This document shows, one piece after another, positions 17,884-26,392 of a stretch of DNA of 64,000 nucleotides (its first letter is position 1; each line of letters opens with the position of its first letter). The stretch is from DTU013 sp964490975 (GTDB taxonomy: Bacteria > Bacillota > Clostridia > Acetivibrionales > DTU013), in the NCBI GenBank assembly GCA_964490975.1, contig CAZBEQ010000015.1:6178-70177 (forward strand), in the 5' to 3' direction. Made by a program: the position numbers and the translations under genes. The notes under the pieces are model-generated. The model ran no database searches. It had not been told where the DNA came from and saw nothing but the letters and a program-made list of their open reading frames with translations.

Positions 17884-18423
17884 ATGAAAATTGGCAACAA
17901 GCTCAAAATGCTGAGAATTAAAAACGGTTTGACACAGGAAGAACTGGCCGACAGAAGTGAACTGTCCAAGGGCTTTATATCGCAGATCGAGAGGGATCTG
18001 ACCTCCCCCTCCATAGCTACTCTTGTAGATGTACTACAGTGTCTGGGCTCAAACCTGAAGGATTTTTTCAATGAAAGCATAGATGAAAAGATCGTTTTCA
18101 GGAAGGATGATGTCTTCGTTAAGGAAAACAGTGACCTGAAGCATGAGATCAGATGGATCGTGCCTGACTCGCAAAAAAACAGAATGGAACCTATGCTTAT
18201 CAGTTTGACTGAGGGTGGGGTCTCAGAAGCGGATGACCCCCACGAAGGCGAAGAGTATGGCTATGTACTGGCAGGCTCTATATTTATCAACCTTGCCGGA
18301 AGGAAATACAAGGTCAAAAAAGATGAGAGCTTTTATTTCAAGGCAAACTGTGTGCATTATATATCAAACAGCGGCAAGACAGAGGCAAAGGTGCTTTGGG
18401 TATCTACTCCCCCAAGCTTTTAA
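17884..18423 (+). CDS. XRE-cupin transcriptional regulator (PuuR-like)
   Basis: 179 residues: an N-terminal XRE HTH domain (about 1-62, LADRSELSKGFISQIERDL) and a C-terminal cupin_2 sensor (about 105-175, with DDPHEGEEYGYVLAGSI and the VHYISNSG strand). This architecture is typical of local repressors of polyamine and amino-acid pathways. ATG 17884 follows AAAGGAAC. It is 57 bases upstream of potA on the same strand and is likely co-transcribed with it. I infer polyamine-responsive control of the operon. Confidence 0.92.
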   Translation: MKIGNKLKMLRIKNGLTQEELADRSELSKGFISQIERDLTSPSIATLVDVLQCLGSNLKDFFNESIDEKIVFRKDDVFVKENSDLKHEIRWIVPDSQKNRMEPMLISLTEGGVSEADDPHEGEEYGYVLAGSIFINLAGRKYKVKKDESFYFKANCVHYISNSGKTEAKVLWVSTPPSF

Positions 18424-18479
18424 AGCACCTGTAACATAGATAAGTCAAATCAATATGAACATTGCAAGGAGTATACCAA

Positions 18480-19529
18480 ATGTCGAACCACATTATTGAA
18501 TTGGTTGATCTGGTAAAGAAATATGATGGTACAGAAGCGCTGAAGGGCATCAACCTGTACATAAGGCAAAATGAGTTCATAACTCTGCTCGGTCCCAGCG
18601 GTTGCGGCAAAACTACCACCTTGAGGCTTATTGGAGGATTTGAAAAGCCAACCTCGGGTAAGGTTTTATTTGAGGGTGCCGACGTTACTGATGTTCCCCC
18701 ATATAAACGCAAGGTCAATACGGTTTTTCAGAAATATGCGCTTTTCCCGCATATGAATGTTTATGATAACATAGCCTTTGGACTGCAGATCAAAAAAACC
18801 GAAAAAAATATCATCCGTGAAAAGGTTGCCAAAATGCTGGCAATGGTGAATTTAGAAGGTTTTGAAAAAAGATCTGTAGATTCACTGAGTGGCGGTCAAC
18901 AGCAAAGAATTGCAATCGCCCGCGCGCTTGTCAATGAACCTGAAGTCCTTTTGTTGGACGAGCCCCTTGGCGCGTTGGACCTGAAGCTGCGAAAGGAAAT
19001 GCAGCTGGAGCTGAAAAAGATGCAGCAACAGCTTGGTATTACCTTCATATATGTTACACACGACCAGGAAGAAGCATTGACGATGTCCGACACCATAGTT
19101 GTTATGTCCAAGGGCACGATCCAGCAGATCGGAACTCCACAGGATATATACAATGAGCCGAGAAACGCCTTTGTTGCTGATTTCATTGGCGAGAGCAACA
19201 TAATCGAAGGGGTAATGCTCCACGACTTCCGCGTGAGCTTTGCTGCCCATGAATTTGATTGTGCCGATAAGGGCTTCTCTGCAAATGAGAGTGTCGATGT
19301 TGTAGTCAGGCCCGAAGATATCAAGCTGATCCAGGGAGACGAAAGCCTTCTACAGGGGACAGTAAGATCAGTCACCTTCAAGGGTGTCCACTATGAAATG
19401 CAGGTAGAAGACAGTAACGGCTTCAGCTGGATCATTCACAGCACTGCACTGGAGCCTGTAGGCGCCAAAGTAGGGCTGAGCATACAGCCATTTGATATTC
19501 AAATAATGAAAAAGGTGTCTGCGACATGA
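18480..19529 (+). CDS. potA: Spermidine/putrescine ABC transporter ATP-binding protein
   Basis: 349-residue ATPase of the polyamine importer. Walker A GPSGCGKTT is near residue 40, the signature is LSGGQQQRIAIARAL, Walker B is VLLLDEPLGALD, and a TOBE-like regulatory domain fills the C-terminus from about 240. The ATG at 18480 follows CAAGGAG; the TTG at 18462 lies upstream of this site and is rejected. Its stop overlaps the potB start (ATGA). Confidence 0.97.
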   Translation: MSNHIIELVDLVKKYDGTEALKGINLYIRQNEFITLLGPSGCGKTTTLRLIGGFEKPTSGKVLFEGADVTDVPPYKRKVNTVFQKYALFPHMNVYDNIAFGLQIKKTEKNIIREKVAKMLAMVNLEGFEKRSVDSLSGGQQQRIAIARALVNEPEVLLLDEPLGALDLKLRKEMQLELKKMQQQLGITFIYVTHDQEEALTMSDTIVVMSKGTIQQIGTPQDIYNEPRNAFVADFIGESNIIEGVMLHDFRVSFAAHEFDCADKGFSANESVDVVVRPEDIKLIQGDESLLQGTVRSVTFKGVHYEMQVEDSNGFSWIIHSTALEPVGAKVGLSIQPFDIQIMKKVSAT

Positions 19530-20350
19530 AAAAAGGATGGGTCTCATATCCATACATAGTTTGGATGATAATATTTATAATAGTGCCGCTCGTTCTTGTA
19601 CTTTATTATAGTCTGACTGTCACAAAGGATGGCTCGGTTGTGTTTTCGCTGAGCAACTTTGCCAAAGTGCTGCAGCCCATATATTTAAAGGTCTTATTGC
19701 GCTCAGTGCTCCTGGCTGTCGCAAGCACGGTCATATGCCTTTTATTAGGATATCCTGTTGCCATGATTTTGTCAGGCAGGGATCTCAGCAAGAAAGGTAC
19801 ATTGGTCATGCTTTTCATAATTCCCATGTGGATGAATTTCTTACTCAGGACTTATGCCTGGATGACACTTCTTGATCGTAAGGGTATCATAAATTCGCTC
19901 CTTGGCTCAATAGGACTGCCTCAGGTCAACATTCTCTATACGGATTGGGCTGTTATCCTTGGTATGGTCTACAATTTCCTGCCGTTCATGGTCCTTCCGA
20001 TATTTTCGGTACTCAGCAAAATCGACAGAAGCCTGATCGAAGCTGCTGAAGACCTTGGATCGGACTCCTTCACAGTTTTCACAAGGGTCACCTTCCCTCT
20101 CAGCTTGCCTGGAGTAGTGTCCGGTATAACAATGGTATTCATGCCGGCAGTCACAACCTTCATTATTTCAAAGCTCCTTGGCGGAAGCCAGTATACACTG
20201 ATCGGAAATCTGATCGAGGATCAGTTCATGAGGGTATATGACTGGAACTTCGGTTCGGCCGTGTCGATCATAATGATGCTGCTGATACTTGCAAGTATGG
20301 CACTTATGTCGCGATACGACAAGGAAGATGCGGGAGGTGGATTGCTTTGA
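19526..20350 (+). CDS. potB: Spermidine/putrescine ABC transporter permease
   Basis: 274 residues with six membrane helices and the EAA loop at EAAEDLGSDSFTVFTRVTFP. It is paired with PotC as the heterodimeric membrane channel. It overlaps potA by four bases and potC by four bases, which implies translational coupling through the operon. Confidence 0.95.
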   Translation: MKKGWVSYPYIVWMIIFIIVPLVLVLYYSLTVTKDGSVVFSLSNFAKVLQPIYLKVLLRSVLLAVASTVICLLLGYPVAMILSGRDLSKKGTLVMLFIIPMWMNFLLRTYAWMTLLDRKGIINSLLGSIGLPQVNILYTDWAVILGMVYNFLPFMVLPIFSVLSKIDRSLIEAAEDLGSDSFTVFTRVTFPLSLPGVVSGITMVFMPAVTTFIISKLLGGSQYTLIGNLIEDQFMRVYDWNFGSAVSIIMMLLILASMALMSRYDKEDAGGGLL

Positions 20351-21147
20351 AAAAAACGCTTAAAAAGCTTTATCTGTTCATAATTTTTATATTCCTGTAT
20401 GCTCCGGTAGTTACACTTATAGTATTTTCTTTTAACAGTTCTAAATCCAGAGCCAGTTGGGGAGGCTTTACATTCAAATGGTACGGTGATCTTTTCCGTG
20501 ACAAGCAGATTATGTCGTCATTGTACTATACCGTTGCTGTAGCATTGCTGGCATCTTTGATTGCTACCATTGCAGGCACAGCCGCAGCAGTTGGCATCCA
20601 CAATATGAATAAACCACTTAGGAAGCTAATAATGAATGTTACATACCTGCCGGTCCTGAACCCTGATATCGTGACTGGTATATCTCTGATGATACTTTTT
20701 ATATTCCTGAAGCTGAACCTTGGCTTTGTAACGCTGCTGCTGGCACATATAACCTTTAATATACCCTATGTGATACTGTCTGTACTGCCAAAGCTAAAAC
20801 AGCTCAACAAGCATATGTATGAAGCAGCGCTCGATCTTGGAGCCGAGCCGATAAATGCCTTTTTCAAGGTCATACTGCCTGAGATCATGCCTGGTATCAT
20901 TACGGGCTTCCTGCTGGCGTTCACATTATCACTGGATGATTTCATAATCAGCTTTTTCACGACTGGTTCCGGAGTCTCAACACTTTCGATCACAGTATAC
21001 TCCATGGCAAGGCGAGGCATCAATCCGAAGATAAATGCTTTGTCAACGCTGATGTTTATCGCAGTTCTTGGGCTTTTACTCATTATAAATAAAAGGTCAT
21101 CAGCGAACAATAAGAACGAAACCGCGGCGCTTAGCAACCTTATATGA
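20347..21147 (+). CDS. potC: Spermidine/putrescine ABC transporter permease
   Basis: 266 residues, six membrane helices, EAA loop at YEAALDLGAEPINAFFKVILP. It begins with TTG inside the potB stop (TTGA overlap), preceded by GGGAGGTGG, so the start is firm. The final ~10 residues are polar and cytoplasmic. Second channel subunit of the polyamine importer. Confidence 0.95.
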   Translation: MKKTLKKLYLFIIFIFLYAPVVTLIVFSFNSSKSRASWGGFTFKWYGDLFRDKQIMSSLYYTVAVALLASLIATIAGTAAAVGIHNMNKPLRKLIMNVTYLPVLNPDIVTGISLMILFIFLKLNLGFVTLLLAHITFNIPYVILSVLPKLKQLNKHMYEAALDLGAEPINAFFKVILPEIMPGIITGFLLAFTLSLDDFIISFFTTGSGVSTLSITVYSMARRGINPKINALSTLMFIAVLGLLLIINKRSSANNKNETAALSNLI

Positions 21148-21236
21148 AAACAATGCAGAAGGTGGCTCTGTCATCGGCCTCACCTTATGGACTGCTTGTA
21201 TATATACTAAAATATTATTAAGGAGTAATGTAAGAA

Positions 21237-22310
21237 ATGAAAATGAAAACACAAAGGATTTTTTCAATAATAGCAGCTATTGCACTGCTGGTCGTAACGT
21301 TTACCGCCTGCGGAGCTGCTGAAGACGGAAGTAAGAACGATATAGTGACCATCAATGTTTTCAATTGGGGCGATTATATCGCTGAATCAACGATCAAGGA
21401 TTTTGAAACAAAGTATCCAAATATAAAGGTTAATTATGAGGGCTTTACAACAAATGAAGATATGTACGTTAAGATCAAAACAGGCGGATCGGCATATGAT
21501 GTGGCTATTCCGTCCGACTACATGATCAAAAGGATGCTTAATGAAGGTCTGGTCAACAAAATCAATATGAACAACATTACAAATTATAAATACATTGATG
21601 AACGCTTTAAAAACCTCAGCTTCGATCCGGGAAATGAATACTCGGTTCCGTATATGTGGGGAACTGTAGGAATATTATACAACAAGACAATGGTAACTGG
21701 CCCTATCGACAGCTGGGAGGTGCTCTGGGATGAGAAATACAGCAAACAGATCATTATGCCTGACAGCGAAAGAGACAGCCTTGGCGTTACTTTGAAAATG
21801 CTCGGCTACTCTATGAATACCACAAATGTTGCGGAGCTGGAGGCTGCAAAAGAGAAGCTGCTTGAGCAAAAACCGCTTGTACTGGCCTACGTAGTGGATG
21901 AAGTAAAGGACATGATGATAGGTGAGAGTGCCGCCATGGCAGTTGTATGGTCCGGAGACGCGTATTTCTGCATGTCCGAGAATGAGAACCTTGATTACAT
22001 TATACCAAAGGAAGGAAGCAACTACTGGTTCGATTCAATGGTCATACCCTATACAAGCAAGCACCAGAAGGAAGCCGAGCTGTTCATAAATTTCATGTGT
22101 GATCCGGAAGTCGCATTTAACAATGCAGATTACATAGGTTATGCTACTCCTCACACTGAGGTTGTGAAAATGCTCGATCCGAAACTGGTATCTGACAGGA
22201 ATGCATATCCTCCTAAGGAGGACCTGGTGAATAGCGAGATATTCGAATATCCAGGTGATGATATAAACAAAGAGTACAACCGTATCTGGACTGAAGTAAA
22301 GGCTGACTGA
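21237..22310 (+). CDS. potD: Spermidine/putrescine-binding lipoprotein
   Basis: 357 residues. A lipoprotein signal peptide ends in FTAC (Cys about 26), then the mature two-lobed binding protein with NVFNWGDYIAESTIKDFE, typical of PotD/PotF. Aromatic and acidic ligand positions occur in VPYMWGTVGILYNK and VVWSGDAYF. The start follows AAGGAGTAATG. Captures the polyamine outside the membrane and delivers it to PotBC. Confidence 0.96.
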   Translation: MKMKTQRIFSIIAAIALLVVTFTACGAAEDGSKNDIVTINVFNWGDYIAESTIKDFETKYPNIKVNYEGFTTNEDMYVKIKTGGSAYDVAIPSDYMIKRMLNEGLVNKINMNNITNYKYIDERFKNLSFDPGNEYSVPYMWGTVGILYNKTMVTGPIDSWEVLWDEKYSKQIIMPDSERDSLGVTLKMLGYSMNTTNVAELEAAKEKLLEQKPLVLAYVVDEVKDMMIGESAAMAVVWSGDAYFCMSENENLDYIIPKEGSNYWFDSMVIPYTSKHQKEAELFINFMCDPEVAFNNADYIGYATPHTEVVKMLDPKLVSDRNAYPPKEDLVNSEIFEYPGDDINKEYNRIWTEVKAD

Positions 22311-22348
22311 TGATCTTTTGTCGGTTAAGTATTGATCAGGAGTAGTAT

Positions 22349-23554
22349 ATGTCAAAAAAAAGATATAAGGCGGGCAAACTATTTAATAAATTCCTTAAGC
22401 TTATCTTGGGCACTTACATGAAAACGTTGTTTTCAATAGGCATTGAGAACCGTCAGCTTAAGGACGCAAAACCGCCTTATATCATTCTTGCTAACCATAC
22501 AAATTTCTGGGACCCATTTTTGTTATCTCTGTGTATACCCGATCCAATCTATTTTGTCACATCAGACGCATACTTTAGAAATCCTGTCCTGAAACAGCTT
22601 CTAAAGCTTGTAGGAGCTATTCCCAAAAGGAAACAGGCTTCAGATCCTTCAACGATCCGCGGTATTTTAGAAGTTGTCAAAAGCAAAGGAATTATCGGAA
22701 TATTCCCGGAGGGGAAAAGAAACTGGGACGGCAGAACACTGCAGCTACGCCGCGCTACTGCCAAGCTGATAAAATCACTGGATATTCCTGTGTATTCCGT
22801 ACTGCTTAAAGGTGCGTATCTGGCAATGCCAAGGTGGGCAGCTTTCTCAAGAAGGGGCAGGCTGTCAATGGAACTTGTAAAGGTTCTTGATAAGGAAGAA
22901 ATCAAAAACCTGTCACCAGACGGGATATATGAAAGGATATCAAACAGCCTTGATTATGACGAATACAGCAGTCAGCGGCGCTTGATGCATACATATACCG
23001 GCAGGAACAAGGCTGAGCACATTGAGCTGTTCCTGTTTACCTGTGCTCATTGCAAAGGCATCGATACGCTGGTATCCTCAAAAGATAGCTTTGAATGCAG
23101 GAACTGTGGCCTAAAAATGCATTATAACGATCGTGGATTTTTAGAAGCCGATAAAGGAGCTCAATTGCCGTTTGACAGCCCCAGGGACTGGAATCTATGG
23201 CAATTGGACAATCTGGACACTATAATAGCTGATAATGCTAATAATTTGTCAGATAGCCCTATCACAAGTGACGATAATATCATACTAAAAACAGGTGGCA
23301 AAACAGGAAAACTGATTGGCAGCAACACCGGAGGCAGGCTTTCAGTATACTGTGACCGGCTCGAGTATTTAACATTCGGAAAGGATCAGCTGTTTTTTCC
23401 CATCAGCAAGATTTCCGGTATGAACATACAGTTCAACAATCAGTTGGAGTTTATCCATGATACGGTCCTTTACCGTTTTAGCTCGAAGAGCGGAATTTTC
23501 TCCGCTTATAAATATGTGATGATCGTCGAAAAACTAAGACTCAGGGCAGAATAA
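22349..23554 (+). CDS. PlsC-type 1-acylglycerol-3-phosphate acyltransferase with C-terminal zinc ribbon
   Basis: 401 residues. The N-terminal acyltransferase has the catalytic H-x4-D box (NHTNFWD, about residues 49-55) and FPEGKRNWDG, the acceptor-binding motif. From about residue 228 comes a four-cysteine zinc ribbon (CAHCKGID... CRNCGLKMHY), followed by a ~130-residue domain I do not recognise. The extension is longer than in ordinary PlsC (about 240 residues). It has no obvious membrane helix. ATG 22349 follows CAGGAG; 38 bases separate it from potD, so read-through is possible. Acyl acceptor is inferred from the family. Confidence 0.88.
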   Translation: MSKKRYKAGKLFNKFLKLILGTYMKTLFSIGIENRQLKDAKPPYIILANHTNFWDPFLLSLCIPDPIYFVTSDAYFRNPVLKQLLKLVGAIPKRKQASDPSTIRGILEVVKSKGIIGIFPEGKRNWDGRTLQLRRATAKLIKSLDIPVYSVLLKGAYLAMPRWAAFSRRGRLSMELVKVLDKEEIKNLSPDGIYERISNSLDYDEYSSQRRLMHTYTGRNKAEHIELFLFTCAHCKGIDTLVSSKDSFECRNCGLKMHYNDRGFLEADKGAQLPFDSPRDWNLWQLDNLDTIIADNANNLSDSPITSDDNIILKTGGKTGKLIGSNTGGRLSVYCDRLEYLTFGKDQLFFPISKISGMNIQFNNQLEFIHDTVLYRFSSKSGIFSAYKYVMIVEKLRLRAE

Positions 23555-23573
23555 GCACCACAGGAGGTTTCTT

Positions 23574-24932
23574 ATGAGTGAGAGTTGGTCTTTTATCTGG
23601 GACATATTAGTCATCTCTTTATTTCTGGGGATTGCTACCTACATCAAAAGGAGCTTCAGATTTTTTGAAAGGTTCTTCATACCCAATCCTATCATTGCAG
23701 GGTTTATAGGTCTGCTGCTCGGTCCTAACGTACTTGGGCTGATAAAATTCAACACTGATAATATGGGTACACTTATATATCATTTGATGTCTGTCGGCTT
23801 TATATCACTGGCATTGAAGGACAGGAACACAACAAAGAGCAAGGATATAATCAATACCGGTATTTTCATCGTTAGTGGATATGTACTGCAGGGTATCGTA
23901 GGTTTTGGCCTGTCGCTGCTGATGGCATACACCTTTTTCCCGGATCTGTTTCCTGTTTTTGGTATGCTGCTCCCCCTTGGCTATGGTCAGGGCGCCGGTC
24001 AGGCATATTCAATGGGAAAGCAATGGGAGGCTCTCGGGTTCTCAAACGGTGGCAACATAGGCCTCTCGATAGCCGCAATGGGGCTGCTGTGGGCATGCAT
24101 CGGCGGCATACCGCTTATGAACTATCTTATCAGAGTCATGAAAATAAGGCCCTCCTACAGCGTACCAAAAGGCACAGCCGAAATACCTCATGAAGAAATA
24201 CACAAGGAGGATGTGGGCGCGGCATCATCAGTTGATGGCTTCACCATCCAGATCTTCAGCATTGGCATAATATATCTTGCAACTTACCTCGCGCTGCGGG
24301 GAATGTCGGCTTTACTGAGCAATTTCGGGACCTTCGGCAGCACACTGTCAACCATGCTGTGGGGCTTCAGCTTTATCATTGCTGCTCTGTTTGCAATACT
24401 ATTCCGCTTTATATACGATTTTTTGAGGAAAAAGAAAATAGTTGTGCGTGAGTATACGAGCAATTTCCTCCTTGAGCGCATACAAGGAGGAGCATTTGAT
24501 TACATGATCACAGCATCCATTGCTGCCATATCTATCTCAATATTGAAGCAGTACCTTATACCGACACTTGTTATAGGAATCATCGGAGGTATTGTTACAA
24601 TTGTCTATATCATATTTGTGTGCAAAAGGATATATAAAACAGATGTACTGGAAAATATGCTTGCCCTGTACGGCAATCTGACCGGTGTCGTTTCCACAGG
24701 ACTTGCATTGGTCAAGGAGATCGACCCCAATCTGCAATCCTCAGCTGGCAAGAACCTGGTGCTTGGGAGCGGCGCAGGATTGTTTGTCGGATTTCCTCTG
24801 ATGCTCCTTCTAAATGTTCCAGTAGTAGGCTTCGTTACAAATAGACCTGTTCTTTATCTCTGGACCATGCTTGGGCTAACTGCATATTTTATCTTACTGT
24901 CTGTGGCGCTTTATATTAGAAGAGTAAGATAA
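23574..24932 (+). CDS. GltS-like sodium/glutamate symporter family protein
   Basis: 452 residues with about 11 predicted membrane helices. Motifs resembling GltS include FIPNPIIAGFIGLLLGP near residue 34, the glycine-rich GYGQGAGQAYSMG near 138 and SNGGNIGLS. It is somewhat longer than E. coli GltS (401), mainly in a hydrophilic central loop around residues 195-225. ATG 23574 follows CAGGAGG, 19 bases after the acyltransferase. Substrate specificity cannot be read from sequence. Confidence 0.82.
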   Translation: MSESWSFIWDILVISLFLGIATYIKRSFRFFERFFIPNPIIAGFIGLLLGPNVLGLIKFNTDNMGTLIYHLMSVGFISLALKDRNTTKSKDIINTGIFIVSGYVLQGIVGFGLSLLMAYTFFPDLFPVFGMLLPLGYGQGAGQAYSMGKQWEALGFSNGGNIGLSIAAMGLLWACIGGIPLMNYLIRVMKIRPSYSVPKGTAEIPHEEIHKEDVGAASSVDGFTIQIFSIGIIYLATYLALRGMSALLSNFGTFGSTLSTMLWGFSFIIAALFAILFRFIYDFLRKKKIVVREYTSNFLLERIQGGAFDYMITASIAAISISILKQYLIPTLVIGIIGGIVTIVYIIFVCKRIYKTDVLENMLALYGNLTGVVSTGLALVKEIDPNLQSSAGKNLVLGSGAGLFVGFPLMLLLNVPVVGFVTNRPVLYLWTMLGLTAYFILLSVALYIRRVR

Positions 24933-25084
24933 CGTATTCTTTATGCACCAAACACTGCCATTTCGGGTATAGCTACGGTATTGAGCGAAATTATGCACTT
25001 CTCTTTTTGAGCCTGAAGAAGTATAATAGAACTAGAATATTATAAAGCATATAAGGCTGTAAAGTCTGATATGATGGTGATAAT

Positions 25085-25711
25085 ATGAAAATAGAAAAAA
25101 TAAGTGAAAATATAATAAAAGTAACCATATCATATAACGACCTCGAAGAGAGACATGTCGATTTGAATGCCCTGAATTACAATACACCTGCGGCGCAGGA
25201 GTTCTTGTGGGATCTGATGGAACAGGCAGAGGAACAGTTCGGCTTCAATCTTACAGATTCACAGCTTATTATAGAACCGATTCCCGACTCCAGTGACGGA
25301 TTCGTTATAAATATCACCCGGTTGGATGAAGACGGAGAATTTGAATCGATTCATAAGTACATTAAAAACAAGATGAAGAAGAGCGATCTTCGTGTCAAAA
25401 AGAAGAGTCGCAAAGTATCCTCTCCCCTTTTGGTGTACTCCTTCAAAACATTGAATGACATATGTGAGCTTGCAAACAAGCTTGATATGCATTATAGCGG
25501 AGAAAGCACGCTATATAGGTGCAGAGAAACATATTATCTCTCACTTACAAGAAGCGGCCTGCTCTCTGCCGACATGAAAATGTTCGAGTTGATGCTTGCG
25601 GAATATGGCACTAAAATAGCCAACACCAGTTTTATTGAGGGCTACATGAACGAATACGGAGATAAAATAATCGAGTACAACGCTCTTGAGGTACTGCGTA
25701 AATTCTATTGA
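25085..25711 (+). CDS. mecA: Adaptor protein MecA
   Basis: 208 residues with the MecA layout: an N-terminal substrate-binding domain (about 1-90, MKIEKISENIIKVTIS), a basic linker (KNKMKKSDLRVKKKSRK) and a C-terminal Clp-binding domain (about 115-208). It targets proteins to ClpC for degradation; in Bacillus the classic target is the competence factor ComK. It is monocistronic, preceded by a GATGGTGAT site and followed by a strong terminator. Confidence 0.92.
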   Translation: MKIEKISENIIKVTISYNDLEERHVDLNALNYNTPAAQEFLWDLMEQAEEQFGFNLTDSQLIIEPIPDSSDGFVINITRLDEDGEFESIHKYIKNKMKKSDLRVKKKSRKVSSPLLVYSFKTLNDICELANKLDMHYSGESTLYRCRETYYLSLTRSGLLSADMKMFELMLAEYGTKIANTSFIEGYMNEYGDKIIEYNALEVLRKFY

Positions 25712-25720
25712 TAACACAAG

Positions 25721-25754
25721 TCGGGAGATGCTACCAAACATCCCCCGATTTTTT
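25721..25754 (+). terminator. Intrinsic terminator of mecA
   Basis: Stem 25721-25730 with 25739-25748 (one mismatch), 8-nt loop, followed by six T. Confidence 0.9.
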
Positions 25755-25794
25755 ATTGTTGTGTTTAGAAAGTCCCGCGTTAAGCGCTGAGATC

Positions 25795-25915
25795 TGTAAA
25801 GCTTTCAGCGGTAAGTAATTAAACTCCTTTTGCCATAACCTGGTTGCGGCCTGCCGACTGCAACTAAGATCCAAATATATGTAGTACCTCCTATGCCTGA
25901 ATTATTATAGCGGTC
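25795..25915 (-). repeat. Dispersed element, copy C (3' half, inverted)
   Basis: The reverse complement aligns with the 3' halves of copies A and B, from the CGCTAT segment through CAGGCA, GGCAGGCCGCAACCAGGTTAT-like sequence (split here at the conserved GCAGGCC and AACCAGGTTAT) to CCGCTGAAAGC. The 5' half with the long stem arm is not recognisable. It points into the 3' end of mecA, again convergent. Confidence 0.75.
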
Positions 25916-25941
25916 GAGTCCTCTCTGCGAATCTCAAATTG

Positions 25942-26329
25942 CTATCGTTTTTTTACAAATACAAATTCTCCAAACGATCGGCTAATAATAGATGACGATA
26001 ACCCGTTCACGGGTGGCAAGAAATAATTCCCTATTACGGGTGCTGGCAGCAGGCTTATCACACGTGAAACATTCTGTATATTATTATTCTCGTTTACTTT
26101 ACCAGTCATCACAGAGGTGTTCTTCAAAGAAATACTAAGTGAAGATCTATAGATGTCTGTAAGGTTGAACCTGAGAAACAGAATTCCCGTAATATCCGGC
26201 TTCGCACGTAAAGATATCACCATCTGCGCGTATTGTTTTATCCATCCCTGACTGATTTGTGACAGTGAGTACGCTAGCTGAAATTTTGTCAAAAGCTTCT
26301 GGATATGCTTTTAGTCTACTCCATTTCAT
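25942..26329 (-). pseudogene. Frameshifted remnant of a small gene
   Basis: Two overlapping minus-strand frames look like one broken protein. The first begins MKWSRLKAYPEAFDK at 26329 and reads DKTIRADGDIF before degrading. The second carries on with RAKPDITGILFLRFNLTDIY to its stop at 25942. Joined near 26215-26230 they give about 130 residues. The ILFLRFNLTDI strand resembles repeat-like secreted beta-domains (DNRLRE type), but this is weak. It lies downstream of the VanW-like gene without a good ribosome site and abuts dispersed repeat copy C. A sequencing error is the main alternative. Confidence 0.45.
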
Positions 26330-26392
26330 ACAGAGGGCACCGCATCCCTGTTAATCCTCAAGCAGTGCGCCAGTCTCAGGGATTCCTGAGCT

